Positions 19,595 to 27,571 of a stretch of DNA of 64,000 nucleotides are shown here, piece after piece. Location: NCBI RefSeq assembly GCF_001484195.1, contig NZ_LLYW01000023.1:1-64000 (forward strand). The letters run 5' to 3'. The notes under the pieces are model-generated. The model ran no database searches, had not been told where the DNA came from, and was given only the letters and a program-made list of their open reading frames with translations. This DNA comes from Thermococcus celericrescens. GTDB taxonomy: Archaea > Methanobacteriota_B > Thermococci > Thermococcales > Thermococcaceae. The position numbers and the translations under genes were made by a program. Position 1 is the first letter of the stretch. Each line of letters begins with the position of its first letter.

Positions 19595-20203
19595 GTGGAG
19601 CTCGACGACGCGATATTGAACAGGACTTCCGTGAGGTATTTTGAGGAGAAGAACGTCCCTGAGGAGCACGTTAGAGCGCTTGTGGAGGCCGCGGTGAGGG
19701 CACCGACCGCGAGCGGTCTGGAGAACTGGAAGTTCGTGATTTTCAGGAGTGAAAACGCGAGGGAGAGGCTCTACAACCTCATAGCGGAGGGCATGATCAG
19801 ATACTACCGCGCCGTGAACCTGCCCGATGAGAAGATAGAGAAGCTCAAGAAACGCATGTACGAAAGCGGGATGTACCGTGCACCGGTTTACGTGGCGGTC
19901 TTCATTGACAGGCGCGTCCGCTTCCTCAAGGGGCGCGAGTTCGACGAGCCTGAGTTCATCTGGAGTGTGGAAAGCGCGGCGATGGCGATAGAGAACCTCA
20001 TGCTCAAGGCCGTTGAGCTCGGCCTCGGAACGGTCTACATAGGCGTTACGAATTTTCAGGGCATAGAGGAGGAAGTCAGGGAGCTTGCGGGCCTCGACGG
20101 GAACCACTATCTCGTTGGGGTCATCCCGGTCGGCTATCCGCGGGAGGAGACACGGCCTAGAAGACGGAGAAAAAGCATTGACGAGGTGCTCAGGTTCGTC
20201 TGA
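19595..20203 (+). CDS. nitroreductase-family FMN oxidoreductase
   Basis: 202 aa; FMN-dependent NAD(P)H oxidoreductase fold. Conserved nitroreductase elements: LNRTSVRYFEEKNV at the N-terminus (FMN phosphate), RAPTASGLENWKFV, AAMAIENLMLKAVELGLGTVYIG in the middle, and IPVGYPREETRPR near the end. GTG start at 19595 with GGGGGTGAT upstream. Physiological substrate unknown; related Thermococcales enzymes act as flavin-dependent redox proteins. Confidence 0.88.
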   Translation: MELDDAILNRTSVRYFEEKNVPEEHVRALVEAAVRAPTASGLENWKFVIFRSENARERLYNLIAEGMIRYYRAVNLPDEKIEKLKKRMYESGMYRAPVYVAVFIDRRVRFLKGREFDEPEFIWSVESAAMAIENLMLKAVELGLGTVYIGVTNFQGIEEEVRELAGLDGNHYLVGVIPVGYPREETRPRRRRKSIDEVLRFV

Positions 20204-20247
20204 GTTACCTTTTTATTCCCCCCACCTTACCAACCTCCGGTGGGACG

Positions 20248-20574
20248 ATGATAGAGTTCGTGATACTGCTCGGGGTCATAGGCGGCTGGATAATAGTGGC
20301 CTCGACGCTTTTCCTGATGCTTGCGCTGGGCCAGACGTGGGGCCTGATCGGCGTCGCCCTGCTCATCGGGTTCATCCTGGTCAACCACTCCCTCAAGAGG
20401 AAGTACATGAGCACGATAGTCGATGCGACGCCCGGGGCCAAGGCCATAGCGGCGCACATCTTTGAGATGAACGAGCTCATCCTGCTGTCCTCATATCTAG
20501 TTTCCCTGCTCCTCTACGAGGGCATACAGAAGTACGTGGAGATAATCATCAAGTTCCCGGGTACGGTGGGGTGA
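20248..20574 (+). CDS. small membrane protein
   Basis: 108 aa. Two hydrophobic segments at the N-terminus (FVILLGVIGGWIIVASTLFLML, GLIGVALLIGFILV), a polar middle and a third hydrophobic region (ELILLSSYLVSLLLYEGIQ). No family recognised. The stop is 4 bp before thiI, so it is probably co-transcribed with it. ATG 20248 behind CCGGTGGG. Confidence 0.7.
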   Translation: MIEFVILLGVIGGWIIVASTLFLMLALGQTWGLIGVALLIGFILVNHSLKRKYMSTIVDATPGAKAIAAHIFEMNELILLSSYLVSLLLYEGIQKYVEIIIKFPGTVG

Positions 20575-20578
20575 TTCT

Positions 20579-21724
20579 ATGTTCAACGTGGTGATCGTCA
20601 GATACGGTGAGATAGGAACCAAATCCCGGCAGACCAGGAGATGGTTCGAGAGCATACTCATGAACAACATCCGCGAGGCACTGGTGAGCGAGGGGATTGA
20701 GTTCAAAAAGGTCGAGGCGAAGCACGGGAGGGTTCTCGTGAAGACGAACAAGGCGAGGGAGGCCGTTGACGTTCTTGGGCGAGTCTTTGGCATAGTGTCG
20801 CTCTCCCCTGCGATGGAAATTGACGCCGAGCTGGATAAGATTAACCGGACGGCCCTGAAGCTCTTCAGAAGGAAGAAGAGGGAGCTCGGCCTTGAAAGGC
20901 CCCGCTTCAAGGTCACCGCCAGGAGGATAACGAAGGAGTTTCCGCTCAAGAGCCCCGAGGTTCAGGCCAAGGTCGGTGAGTACATCCTTGGGAAGGAGGA
21001 GAGCGAGGTTGACCTGCACAACTACGACATCGAGGTCGGCGTTGAGCTGATGGAGGGTAAAGCCTACGTCTTCGTTGATAAAATCTACTCCTGGGGCGGT
21101 CTGCCGATTGGCACCCAGGGCAAGGTCGTTGCCCTCCTCAGTGGGGGCATCGATTCCCCGGTAGCGGCGTTCCTCATGATGAAGCGCGGTGTCGAGGTCA
21201 TCCCGGTTCACATCTACATGGGCGAGAAGACCCTTGACAAGGTCAGGAGGATATGGAACCAGCTTAGGCGGTACGGCTATGGCGGAAAGGGTGAGTTGAT
21301 AGTCGTCAAGCCCAAAGAGCGCGAGAGAATCCTTGAGAAGCTGCGCGAGATGAAGAAGGAGAAGTACACCTGCGTCTTCTGCAAGTACATGATGGTGAGG
21401 CACGCGGATAGAATAGCGAGGGAGTTCGGGGCGAAGGGCATCGTCATGGGTGATTCCCTTGGACAGGTCGCTTCGCAGACCCTTGAGAACATGTACATAG
21501 TCAGCCAGGCGACGGACCTGCCGATATACCGTCCGCTCGTGGGGCTCGACAAGGAGGAAATCGTCAGGATAGCGAAGGAGATAGGAACCTTCGAGCTCTC
21601 AACCCTGCCGGAGGACGAGATTCCATTCATACCAAAGCATCCGGTTATAAGGGGCTCTTGGGAGGAGTTCAGGAAACTCTACAGGGCTGTTTTTGGAGAA
21701 GAACCTCGGAAAAGGCAGTGCTGA
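20579..21724 (+). CDS. thiI: tRNA 4-thiouridine synthase ThiI (archaeal type)
   Basis: 381 aa. Adenylates U8 of tRNA and exchanges it for 4-thiouridine; in many organisms also feeds sulfur to thiazole synthesis. Order: N-terminal ferredoxin-like region, THUMP RNA-binding domain (about 60-165), then a PP-loop ATPase domain with LLSGGIDSPVAAF. No rhodanese domain follows, as is normal for archaea. A conserved CxxC (YTCVFCKYMM), reported as essential in a methanogen ThiI, is present. ATG 20579. A second PP-loop-only paralogue lies 600 bp downstream. Confidence 0.95.
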   Translation: MFNVVIVRYGEIGTKSRQTRRWFESILMNNIREALVSEGIEFKKVEAKHGRVLVKTNKAREAVDVLGRVFGIVSLSPAMEIDAELDKINRTALKLFRRKKRELGLERPRFKVTARRITKEFPLKSPEVQAKVGEYILGKEESEVDLHNYDIEVGVELMEGKAYVFVDKIYSWGGLPIGTQGKVVALLSGGIDSPVAAFLMMKRGVEVIPVHIYMGEKTLDKVRRIWNQLRRYGYGGKGELIVVKPKERERILEKLREMKKEKYTCVFCKYMMVRHADRIAREFGAKGIVMGDSLGQVASQTLENMYIVSQATDLPIYRPLVGLDKEEIVRIAKEIGTFELSTLPEDEIPFIPKHPVIRGSWEEFRKLYRAVFGEEPRKRQC

Positions 21725-21733
21725 GGTGGTTCT

Positions 21734-22288
21734 ATGGACTTCGCCAAGCTGTCCGCGTACATCAGCCTCTCCCTCCCCATTATCTTTATCGTGGGACTGC
21801 TCATCGTTGTGAGCCAGAACCCATGGTTCTCCTTCAAGGGAAACGCCCTGAGCGACATGGGGTCGATAAAAAATCCGATTAACTACTACTTCAACGGCTT
21901 TCTGATGGTCTTCGCGGTTCTCGGTTTCATAGCCGCCATCGGGGCCCTCAGGCGTGGTCTCGCCTACCTGATGCCCCTCGCGATGGTTTTCCTGTTCCTC
22001 GTTGGAGTTTTTCCTGAGGAGTACGCGCCGCACGCCCCGGCGGCGGTCTTCTTCTACGTTCTGGCCCTGGCGGATATAGCGATCATCGGCCTGAAGCTCG
22101 GGAGAAACGGACTTTCGGCCGGCTACGCCTGGAGCGTTCTGGCGGTTCTCACCTTCGCCCTGATGATCTACCTCGTGAAGGCTGGGGTCTTTAAGGGGCT
22201 CGCGATTCCAGAGCTGGTTGGCGCCGCCACGATACTTGCGTGGTTCACATACATCGGCCTGCTCCAGCTCAAGGGTTTCAAACTCTGA
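21734..22288 (+). CDS. DUF998-type integral membrane protein
   Basis: 184 aa, six predicted membrane helices with short loops. The N-terminal region (NPWFSFKGNALSDMGSIKNPINYYFNG) carries the pattern seen in DUF998 proteins, a widespread family of unknown function. It sits 9 bp after thiI and upstream of the ThiI paralogue, so all three may share a transcript. No catalytic residues can be assigned. Confidence 0.8.
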   Translation: MDFAKLSAYISLSLPIIFIVGLLIVVSQNPWFSFKGNALSDMGSIKNPINYYFNGFLMVFAVLGFIAAIGALRRGLAYLMPLAMVFLFLVGVFPEEYAPHAPAAVFFYVLALADIAIIGLKLGRNGLSAGYAWSVLAVLTFALMIYLVKAGVFKGLAIPELVGAATILAWFTYIGLLQLKGFKL

Positions 22289-22330
22289 GTTGAGGAAAGC
22301 TTCATATATTCTTCCCCGCTTTCCTCAATC

Positions 22331-22921
22331 ATGAAGGCAGTGGCGCTCTTAAGTTCGGGCATTGACTCGCCGGTGGCGATCTACCTCATGCTTAGAAAGG
22401 GCTTTGAAGTGACCCCCGTTCACTTCAGACAGAGCGGTACGAAGGAGTCCAAGGTTTTTGAGCTCTGCGAGGTTCTCGGAAAGTACGGAAAGCTGAATGA
22501 GCCGGTTATAGTAGATGCCTACGAGGAACAGGCACCGGTTTTTTCGAAGCTGGCAGAGATTGGAAAGGGAAAGTGGACGTGCCTCTTCTGCAAGTGGACG
22601 ATGCTGAGGAAGGCCTGCCGGATCGGGCATGAAATCGGGGCGGAGGCCATAGTAACCGGGGACTCCCTCGGCCAGGTGGCAAGTCAGACCCTCGACAACC
22701 TCATGATAATAAGCTCCGCCAGCGACCTGCCGATTCTGAGGCCGCTCATAGGGATGGACAAGGAGGAGATAGTTGGAATCGCCAGGGAGATAGGGACGTT
22801 CGAGGTGAGCATCGAGCCTGAGGAGCCATGCCCCTTCGTGCCGAGGTATCCTGTTGTCAGGGGCTCGCTCGGTGAGTTCGAGAGGATAAAGGAACGGCTC
22901 ATGGAGGAAAGTGCCCTCTGA
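22331..22921 (+). CDS. THUMP-less ThiI-like PP-loop protein
   Basis: 196 aa corresponding only to the C-terminal ATPase domain of ThiI. Conserved: LLSSGIDSPVAIYLML, where the PP-loop has SSGxDS instead of SGGxDS; the CxxC in WTCLFCKWTM; GDSLGQVASQTLDN; LRPLIGMDKEEIV; PCPFVPRYPVVRG. Lacking THUMP, it cannot hold tRNA like ThiI itself. It may thiolate a different substrate or act with a partner. A short promoter-like region (TTCATATATTCTT) precedes the ATG at 22331. Confidence 0.85.
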   Translation: MKAVALLSSGIDSPVAIYLMLRKGFEVTPVHFRQSGTKESKVFELCEVLGKYGKLNEPVIVDAYEEQAPVFSKLAEIGKGKWTCLFCKWTMLRKACRIGHEIGAEAIVTGDSLGQVASQTLDNLMIISSASDLPILRPLIGMDKEEIVGIAREIGTFEVSIEPEEPCPFVPRYPVVRGSLGEFERIKERLMEESAL

Positions 22922-22999
22922 TTACACATTTCTGTGTATAACTGTTCGTTTACGGAAAGCTTTTAAATGGCCACCCTAAGTTCTTCCCGGTGATTGCAG

Positions 23000-23900
23000 G
23001 TGAACGTGTTCAACAGCACGATGGAGCTATACGAGAAGTACAAACCCACCCCCCTGGTCAGGCTTTCCTTTGAGAGGGGGGATGTATTTTGCCAAGTTGG
23101 AGTTCTTTAATCCCTTCAGCAGGAGCATAAAGGACAGAACGGCTTTTAACATGCTTTTAAAGGCCCTTGAACGCGGGGACATCAACGGCACGGCCCTTTT
23201 TGAGGCAAGCTCCGGCAACACCAGCGTCTCCCTCGCTGCCCTGAGCAACGTTCTCGGCATAGACTTCAGGGCGTACCTCCCGAGACCAACACCGAAAGCA
23301 ACTCAAGTTCTCCTGAGGGTTCTAGGGGCAGAGGTCGTTGTCACCGACTTCGAGACCATCAACACGGAGATGGTCGAGTTCGTCAAAGGGGGGGCTAGGA
23401 AAGCAGGGGCCGCGAACCTCAACCAGTTCGAGAACGACGACAACTTCGACGCCCACTACCGCTTCACCGCCAGGGAGATCGAGGAACAGCTGAGGAGCAT
23501 AGGGAAAACGCCCGACGTCATAATAGCCGGCATCGGAACTTCCGGACACATAGCTGGCATAGCGAGCTACTTCAAGGAGCGCTACGACACGCAGGTTATC
23601 GGCGTCGTGCCGGCGAAGGGCGAGAAGATACCCGGCATCAAGAGGCTTGAGACAAGGCCCAAGTGGTACTTCCAGGTCGAGATAGACAGAGTCGTGGAGA
23701 TAACGAGAAAAGAGGCCATCGAAGGAGCCATCCGCGTTGCCAGAAGCGACGGCCTTCTCATAGGCCTCAGCTCCGGTGCCGTTGTTAAGGGTTATGAGAA
23801 AGTCGTCGGAGAGCTAGGCGAGGGGACGTACGTTCTCATATTCCCCGACGATGGGTTTAAATACGTCGAGGTATTTGAGAGCTATCTGGGGATGACATGA
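23000..23900 (+). CDS. cysteine-synthase-like PLP enzyme, frameshift near residue 28
   Basis: PLP-dependent beta-family enzyme (cysteine synthase / O-acetyl- or O-phosphoserine sulfhydrylase type). The main frame reads FAKLEFFNPFSRSIKDRTAF (PLP lysine in SIKDR), ASSGNTSVSLAAL, AGIGTSGHIAG (phosphate loop) and IGLSSGAVV. The natural N-terminus is in another frame: GTG 23000 gives VNVFNSTMELYEKYKPTPLVRLS and then ERGDVF. The two frames meet at the runs GGGGGG/TTTT at 23076-23090, where one extra base breaks the gene. A protein could start at ATG 23082 or TTG 23070 but would lack the TPLVRL segment. Likely one-base insertion or sequencing error. The 3' end overlaps the next gene by 4 bp. Confidence 0.75.
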
Positions 23901-24238
23901 AGCGACTTGCCCTTGCCACTCTCCTTCTTTCAATCAATGGAGTACTACTACTGTATTACGCCTATTCTTGGGGGTCCCTGGTTTACCTGGCCTTTGCCCT
24001 CCTGAGCTTGGTCCTTGCATACGGTGTGGGAGCGGAGAACAGAACCGCGGTAAAGGTGGCGCTCATCTACTCGGCCATCGAGTTTTTCTTCGCCCTGCTG
24101 TTCCTTATCGCCGGCAACCTCTTTTCAGCGATCGATGCCGCGATAAGCTTCTTCATACTCCACGACATCCTGGGCTACATCAAAGAGGTGACCCTGGAAG
24201 AGGATGGGGAGAAGCCTGAAGCCGGCGCGGGGGAATGA
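23897..24238 (+). CDS. small membrane protein
   Basis: 113 aa with four hydrophobic helices (LALATLLLSINGVLLLYYAY, LVYLAFALLSLVLAYGVG, VALIYSAIEFFFALLFLIAG, AIDAAISFFILHDILGYI) and an acidic C-terminal tail. No family recognised. Start overlaps the stop of the PLP enzyme gene (ATGA), so the two are translated from one message. The intact tnpB element is inserted 15 bp past its stop codon. Confidence 0.7.
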   Translation: MKRLALATLLLSINGVLLLYYAYSWGSLVYLAFALLSLVLAYGVGAENRTAVKVALIYSAIEFFFALLFLIAGNLFSAIDAAISFFILHDILGYIKEVTLEEDGEKPEAGAGE

Positions 24239-24440
24239 GTGAGTTGTCTCTCATGACCTCCTCCCAGCCTTAAAGGACGGGGTTTCCGCCGAGGAAACCC
24301 CTAACCCAAAGGCGGGGAAGTTTGAGGGGTTCTCATCACCACCCTCTTTGAAGAGGGTTCGGAGAACCCCTCCGGGACGGCCTTGCCCCAATTACCCCTA
24401 CCTCCAGCCAGGGCTGGACGGCTCGGGGTTATCGTTCTCA
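24234..24440 (-). ncRNA. predicted omega RNA (TnpB guide RNA) region of the intact element
   Basis: In IS200/IS605 elements the TnpB guide RNA covers the end of tnpB and the right end, and takes its guide from DNA just outside. Here a helix TAACCCC...GGGGTAA encloses the hairpin CCAGCC-CT-GGCTGG (24391-24432). This same hairpin site is kept, with changed but pairing bases, in the other four elements. The scaffold would end at GGAGGTCA (24254) and the guide would start TGAGAGACAACTCACT. Exact 5' end not determinable. Confidence 0.55.
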
Positions 24441-25665
24441 CCACCCTCTTTAAGATATTAAACGCTCCAACTAAGTCAGCGTTCATTACAACGCCCTCTC
24501 CACGGCACTTAAACAAACCCCTAAAAATCCTCCCATCAGCGTGGCGTTGGCCGCAGAGAGGGCAAAGCTGGGAAGTGAAAGCCTCACCAACAACCTCAAC
24601 GAGAATACCATACTCTTCCGCAACTTCCTTGAGCCTTTGAATCACCGTGTTGAACCGCCAGACGTGGGAGAGGAGAAAATTCTGCCTTCTGCCCTTATCA
24701 GAGTTCCTTGCGATTCCCTTTGGATAACCAACAACAATCCTCGAAACCCCGAGACGGTAAAGCTTTTCCACCGTCTGCCTCACTGCCGTGTTAATGTAAT
24801 GCCTCCCCTGAAGTCTCGCCTTCCCGTGCATTCTTTTGAGTTTCCTGCTCGTTTTGGCTCCGCTTTTGTTGAGTTTGGACTGATAATCCGCAATCCTCTT
24901 CCGCCAGTGGAAGGCGATACTCTTTAAGGGTCTCCCATTAACTAAGAAACTCTCACCGTTCTCGACGTAAACGGCCATTAAGTTGTTCACTCCCAAATCA
25001 ATGCCAGCAGAGAGGTTCCCCATTGGAGTTCTTGGAAGTTTAATCCACTCGTTTCCAATTAGTTTCTCCTCGACGGTGAGGTTGATTTTCGCATACCATT
25101 TGCGCTTTACCTCGTCGTAAGTTATCTCCAAGCGCCCCTGCTTGCCCTTAAGGTGAACCCTCCCCTTGAATTGAATCCTCAATCTTCCAAACTTTCCAAG
25201 TCTTCGCAGTTCGATAACGTTCCCGTTAATCCGATACTGGTCGTTTCGGAGTGGGATAATGAACAGTTTCTTTCCGTTCTCTTTCCCGACGAATCCCGGA
25301 GGTTTCGGCCTGAACCACTCTGGCAATTCTCCACTCTTTTTCTTTCTGTTGAGTGCGAAGAAACTCCTCCAGCTTTCAGCGTTCTTCCTGGCTAATTGCT
25401 GGACTGTTGAGCCGCCAATCCAGTTTTTGAACTCGTGGTAAGCTTCCTTCTCCGTTCCATTAAAGTCGATTTTCCCGAAGTCCTTGAATTGTTTGAGCCT
25501 CTGATAGTTCAGCTTGTTCCAGATTACCGCTGAAGCGTGAGCTAATTCGAAGAGGATTTTCTCTTGGGTTTTGCTTGGCTGGAGTTTGATGGTTACTGAG
25601 CGCTTCATCTCAAAGTATGGTATGACTCTTAGGCTTTAAAAGAGTGTTGCTTTCCCGCTTAAGGG
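24254..25665 (-). mobile_element. IS200/IS605-type element with intact tnpB
   Basis: Right end TGACCTCC at 24254 (GGAGGTCA on the tnpB strand), with the same subterminal GGGGTTTCC/GGAAACCCC hairpin (24279-24301) as the decayed copy. The left end is shorter than in the other copies: homology stops at CTTAAGGGTCA near 25659-25669, which on the tnpB strand is TTGAC followed by CCTTAAG. The outer AGGCTTG/AAAGAAAAA block is absent. There is no tnpA. The MFS transporter start codon lies only about 12 bp beyond the left end. Confidence 0.8.
24301..25608 (-). CDS. tnpB: TnpB RNA-guided DNA endonuclease
   Basis: 435 aa, complete. Nuclease of IS200/IS605-type elements, ancestor-like relative of Cas12, which cuts DNA next to a target-adjacent motif under an omega-RNA guide. 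An N-terminal helix-turn-helix/beta region (MKRSVTIKLQPSKTQEK) precedes the RuvC core: D204 in SAGIDLGVNN and D378 in MNADLVGAFNI. The usual RuvC-II Glu position reads IVVGYPKG (G294). A Glu at E342, in GEAFTSQLCPLCG, could replace it, as proposed for TnpB variants with rearranged sites. The zinc finger has CPLC (C349, C352) but only one later Cys (FKCRGEG). The broken copy at 7416-8728 shares both features. Confidence 0.93.
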   Translation of the reverse strand: MKRSVTIKLQPSKTQEKILFELAHASAVIWNKLNYQRLKQFKDFGKIDFNGTEKEAYHEFKNWIGGSTVQQLARKNAESWRSFFALNRKKKSGELPEWFRPKPPGFVGKENGKKLFIIPLRNDQYRINGNVIELRRLGKFGRLRIQFKGRVHLKGKQGRLEITYDEVKRKWYAKINLTVEEKLIGNEWIKLPRTPMGNLSAGIDLGVNNLMAVYVENGESFLVNGRPLKSIAFHWRKRIADYQSKLNKSGAKTSRKLKRMHGKARLQGRHYINTAVRQTVEKLYRLGVSRIVVGYPKGIARNSDKGRRQNFLLSHVWRFNTVIQRLKEVAEEYGILVEVVGEAFTSQLCPLCGQRHADGRIFRGLFKCRGEGVVMNADLVGAFNILKRVVRTITPSRPALAGGRGNWGKAVPEGFSEPSSKRVVMRTPQTSPPLG

Positions 25666-25678
25666 TCAACGACTGGGG

Positions 25679-26812
25679 ATGCGGGGAGTGAGAACCGACT
25701 CCAAGGCCCTCTATCTCATCCTTATCGCGGGATTCTTCGCGATCCTAGGTTCCACAATGAGCAAGTCCCCCACGCTTCCCCTCTACGCCCAGAGCATCGG
25801 GCTCGGAAAGGGAGAAATCGGCCTCGTGGCTGCCGCCTCGACGGTGACGGGCATCTTCGTAAACTTCGCGTCGGGCCTTCTCAGCGACGTTTACGGACGG
25901 AAGAGGCTCCTCAAGATGAGCGGCTTCGTTTTTCTCAGCGCCCCGCTGATGTACTTTCTCGCGGGCGACGCTTTGACCCTCGCCCTTGTCAGGGTTTACT
26001 ACGGCGTTGCGACGGCCATTTTCGTTCCAGTGTCCTTCGCCCTGGTCAGCGACCTCTATCCGGAGGGGAAGGGCACCTTCATGGGTTTCCTGAGCTCGTC
26101 AACCCTCGTCGGCCGCGCCCTTGCCCCCGTCCTCGCGGGAAGCATCATATACTTCCTTGGCTTTTCCTTGGTCTTCGTCCTCTGCTCACTGACGGGGCTG
26201 GTGGTTTTTGCCCTCACCTTCAGGTTCCCCGAGACAGGGGGCGAGCTCAAGAGGTTTGAGTTCACGTTCAGCGGGGAGCTCCTCCTAATCGGCCTCCTGG
26301 ACGCGGCCGTGTACATGGCTTATCAGGGCATAGAAACCTTCCTGCCCCTCTTCTACTACCTCCAGGACAAGGCCTGGCTCTCCGGACTGATACTGACGGT
26401 GGAAATCGCCATAATGGCGGTCGTTAAACCCTACGCGGGCTATCTCAGCGATAGGATTGGCAGGACGAAGCCAATAGTGGCGGGCATGACCATGGTGGGC
26501 CTGGCGATGTTCATGCTTGCCCTCTCGGATTCCCTTCCTCTGGTGGTTCTGGGTGCGGTGGTCTTCTCGGTGGGCGCCTCGATAAGCGAGGCCTCAACGA
26601 AGCCCCTGGCCACGGAAGTCTCGAAGCTCCGTGGAACGGCATTAGGCTTTTTAGAGAGCGTAAAGGACATCGGCCAGGCGCTGGGGCCGGTTTTGATAGG
26701 ATTTCTCGGGTTTAGAACAGGATTTCTCTTCGTGGGGGTGTTTGGATTGGGGGCATTGGCGGTTTTTCTCCTGCGGGCCAACAGAGGTTTCTCGCGGGGA
26801 ATCAACCGTTGA
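25679..26812 (+). CDS. major facilitator superfamily transporter
   Basis: 377 aa, about 12 membrane helices, MFS drug/sugar exporter type. The loop-2/3 MFS motif reads GLLSDVYGRKRLLKMS (classical G-x3-D-x2-G-R-K/R), repeated in the second half as GYLSDRIGRTKPIV. Substrate unknown. Start given as ATG 25679; GTG 25688 is possible and is preceded by GCGGGGAG. The left end of the tnpB element lies right upstream and may have replaced the native promoter. Confidence 0.85.
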   Translation: MRGVRTDSKALYLILIAGFFAILGSTMSKSPTLPLYAQSIGLGKGEIGLVAAASTVTGIFVNFASGLLSDVYGRKRLLKMSGFVFLSAPLMYFLAGDALTLALVRVYYGVATAIFVPVSFALVSDLYPEGKGTFMGFLSSSTLVGRALAPVLAGSIIYFLGFSLVFVLCSLTGLVVFALTFRFPETGGELKRFEFTFSGELLLIGLLDAAVYMAYQGIETFLPLFYYLQDKAWLSGLILTVEIAIMAVVKPYAGYLSDRIGRTKPIVAGMTMVGLAMFMLALSDSLPLVVLGAVVFSVGASISEASTKPLATEVSKLRGTALGFLESVKDIGQALGPVLIGFLGFRTGFLFVGVFGLGALAVFLLRANRGFSRGINR

Positions 26813-26835
26813 AAATGGTGGGAGAAAAAGGGAAA

Positions 26836-27546
26836 TCAGCCCTTCAGGATTATCCTGGCGTCAACGACGACGGCACCCTTGCCCTTCTCGTAGACGAAGA
26901 CGGGGTTGAGGTCCATCTCCTTGATGTAGTCGTCGAGGTCGTTGACGAGCTCGCTGACCTTGAGGAGGAGGTTGACTATTGCGTCTATGTCCGCCGGCTC
27001 CTCGCCGCGGGCCCCTGCGAGAATCGGGTAGCTCTTTATGTCCCTTATCATCTTCCTGGCATCGCGCTCGGTTATGGGCACTATGCGGAAGGTGACGTCC
27101 TTGAGAACCTCGACGAAGATTCCACCGAGACCGAACATGAGGGCGTGGCCGAACTGCGGGTCTTCGGTGACGCCTATGATGATCTCCCTCCCGACCTTGA
27201 GCATCGGGGCCACGAGAACACCCAGAATTTCAGCGTCCGGGCGGTATTTGCGCGCGTTCTCGTGGATGAGCTCCCACTTCTCCTTCAGCTCCTCTGGAGT
27301 CTTGATGTTGAGAAGGACGACCTTAGCGTCGCTCTTGTGGAGAATCTGCGGGGACATCAGCTTCATGGCAACGGGATAGCCGATTTCCTCGGCGTACTTG
27401 AGTGCCTCGTCCAGGGTCTTGGCGAGCTTTTCCTCTGGAACCGGGAGGCCGTAGGCTTTGAGAACCTGCTTTGCCTCGTACTCAACGAGCGAAGTCCTTC
27501 CGGACTTCAAAACCTCTTCAATAACTTTAAGGGCTTCCTCCTTCAT
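26836..27546 (-). CDS. acdB: ADP-forming acyl/acetyl-CoA synthetase, beta subunit
   Basis: 236-aa ATP-grasp subunit of the ADP-forming CoA ligase that turns acyl-CoA, ADP and phosphate into acid, CoA and ATP, the energy-conserving last step of sugar and peptide fermentation in Thermococcales. Typical features: EYEAKQVLKAYGLPVP at the N-terminus, YPVAMKLMSPQILHKSDA, GREIIIGVTEDPQFGHALMFGLGG and MDLNPVFVYEKG. Start ATG 27546; the longer open frame overlaps the alpha gene. It follows the alpha subunit by 25 bp in the same operon. Confidence 0.93.
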   Translation of the reverse strand: MKEEALKVIEEVLKSGRTSLVEYEAKQVLKAYGLPVPEEKLAKTLDEALKYAEEIGYPVAMKLMSPQILHKSDAKVVLLNIKTPEELKEKWELIHENARKYRPDAEILGVLVAPMLKVGREIIIGVTEDPQFGHALMFGLGGIFVEVLKDVTFRIVPITERDARKMIRDIKSYPILAGARGEEPADIDAIVNLLLKVSELVNDLDDYIKEMDLNPVFVYEKGKGAVVVDARIILKG

Positions 27547-27571
27547 GATACCACCACCAAAAATTGGGGGG

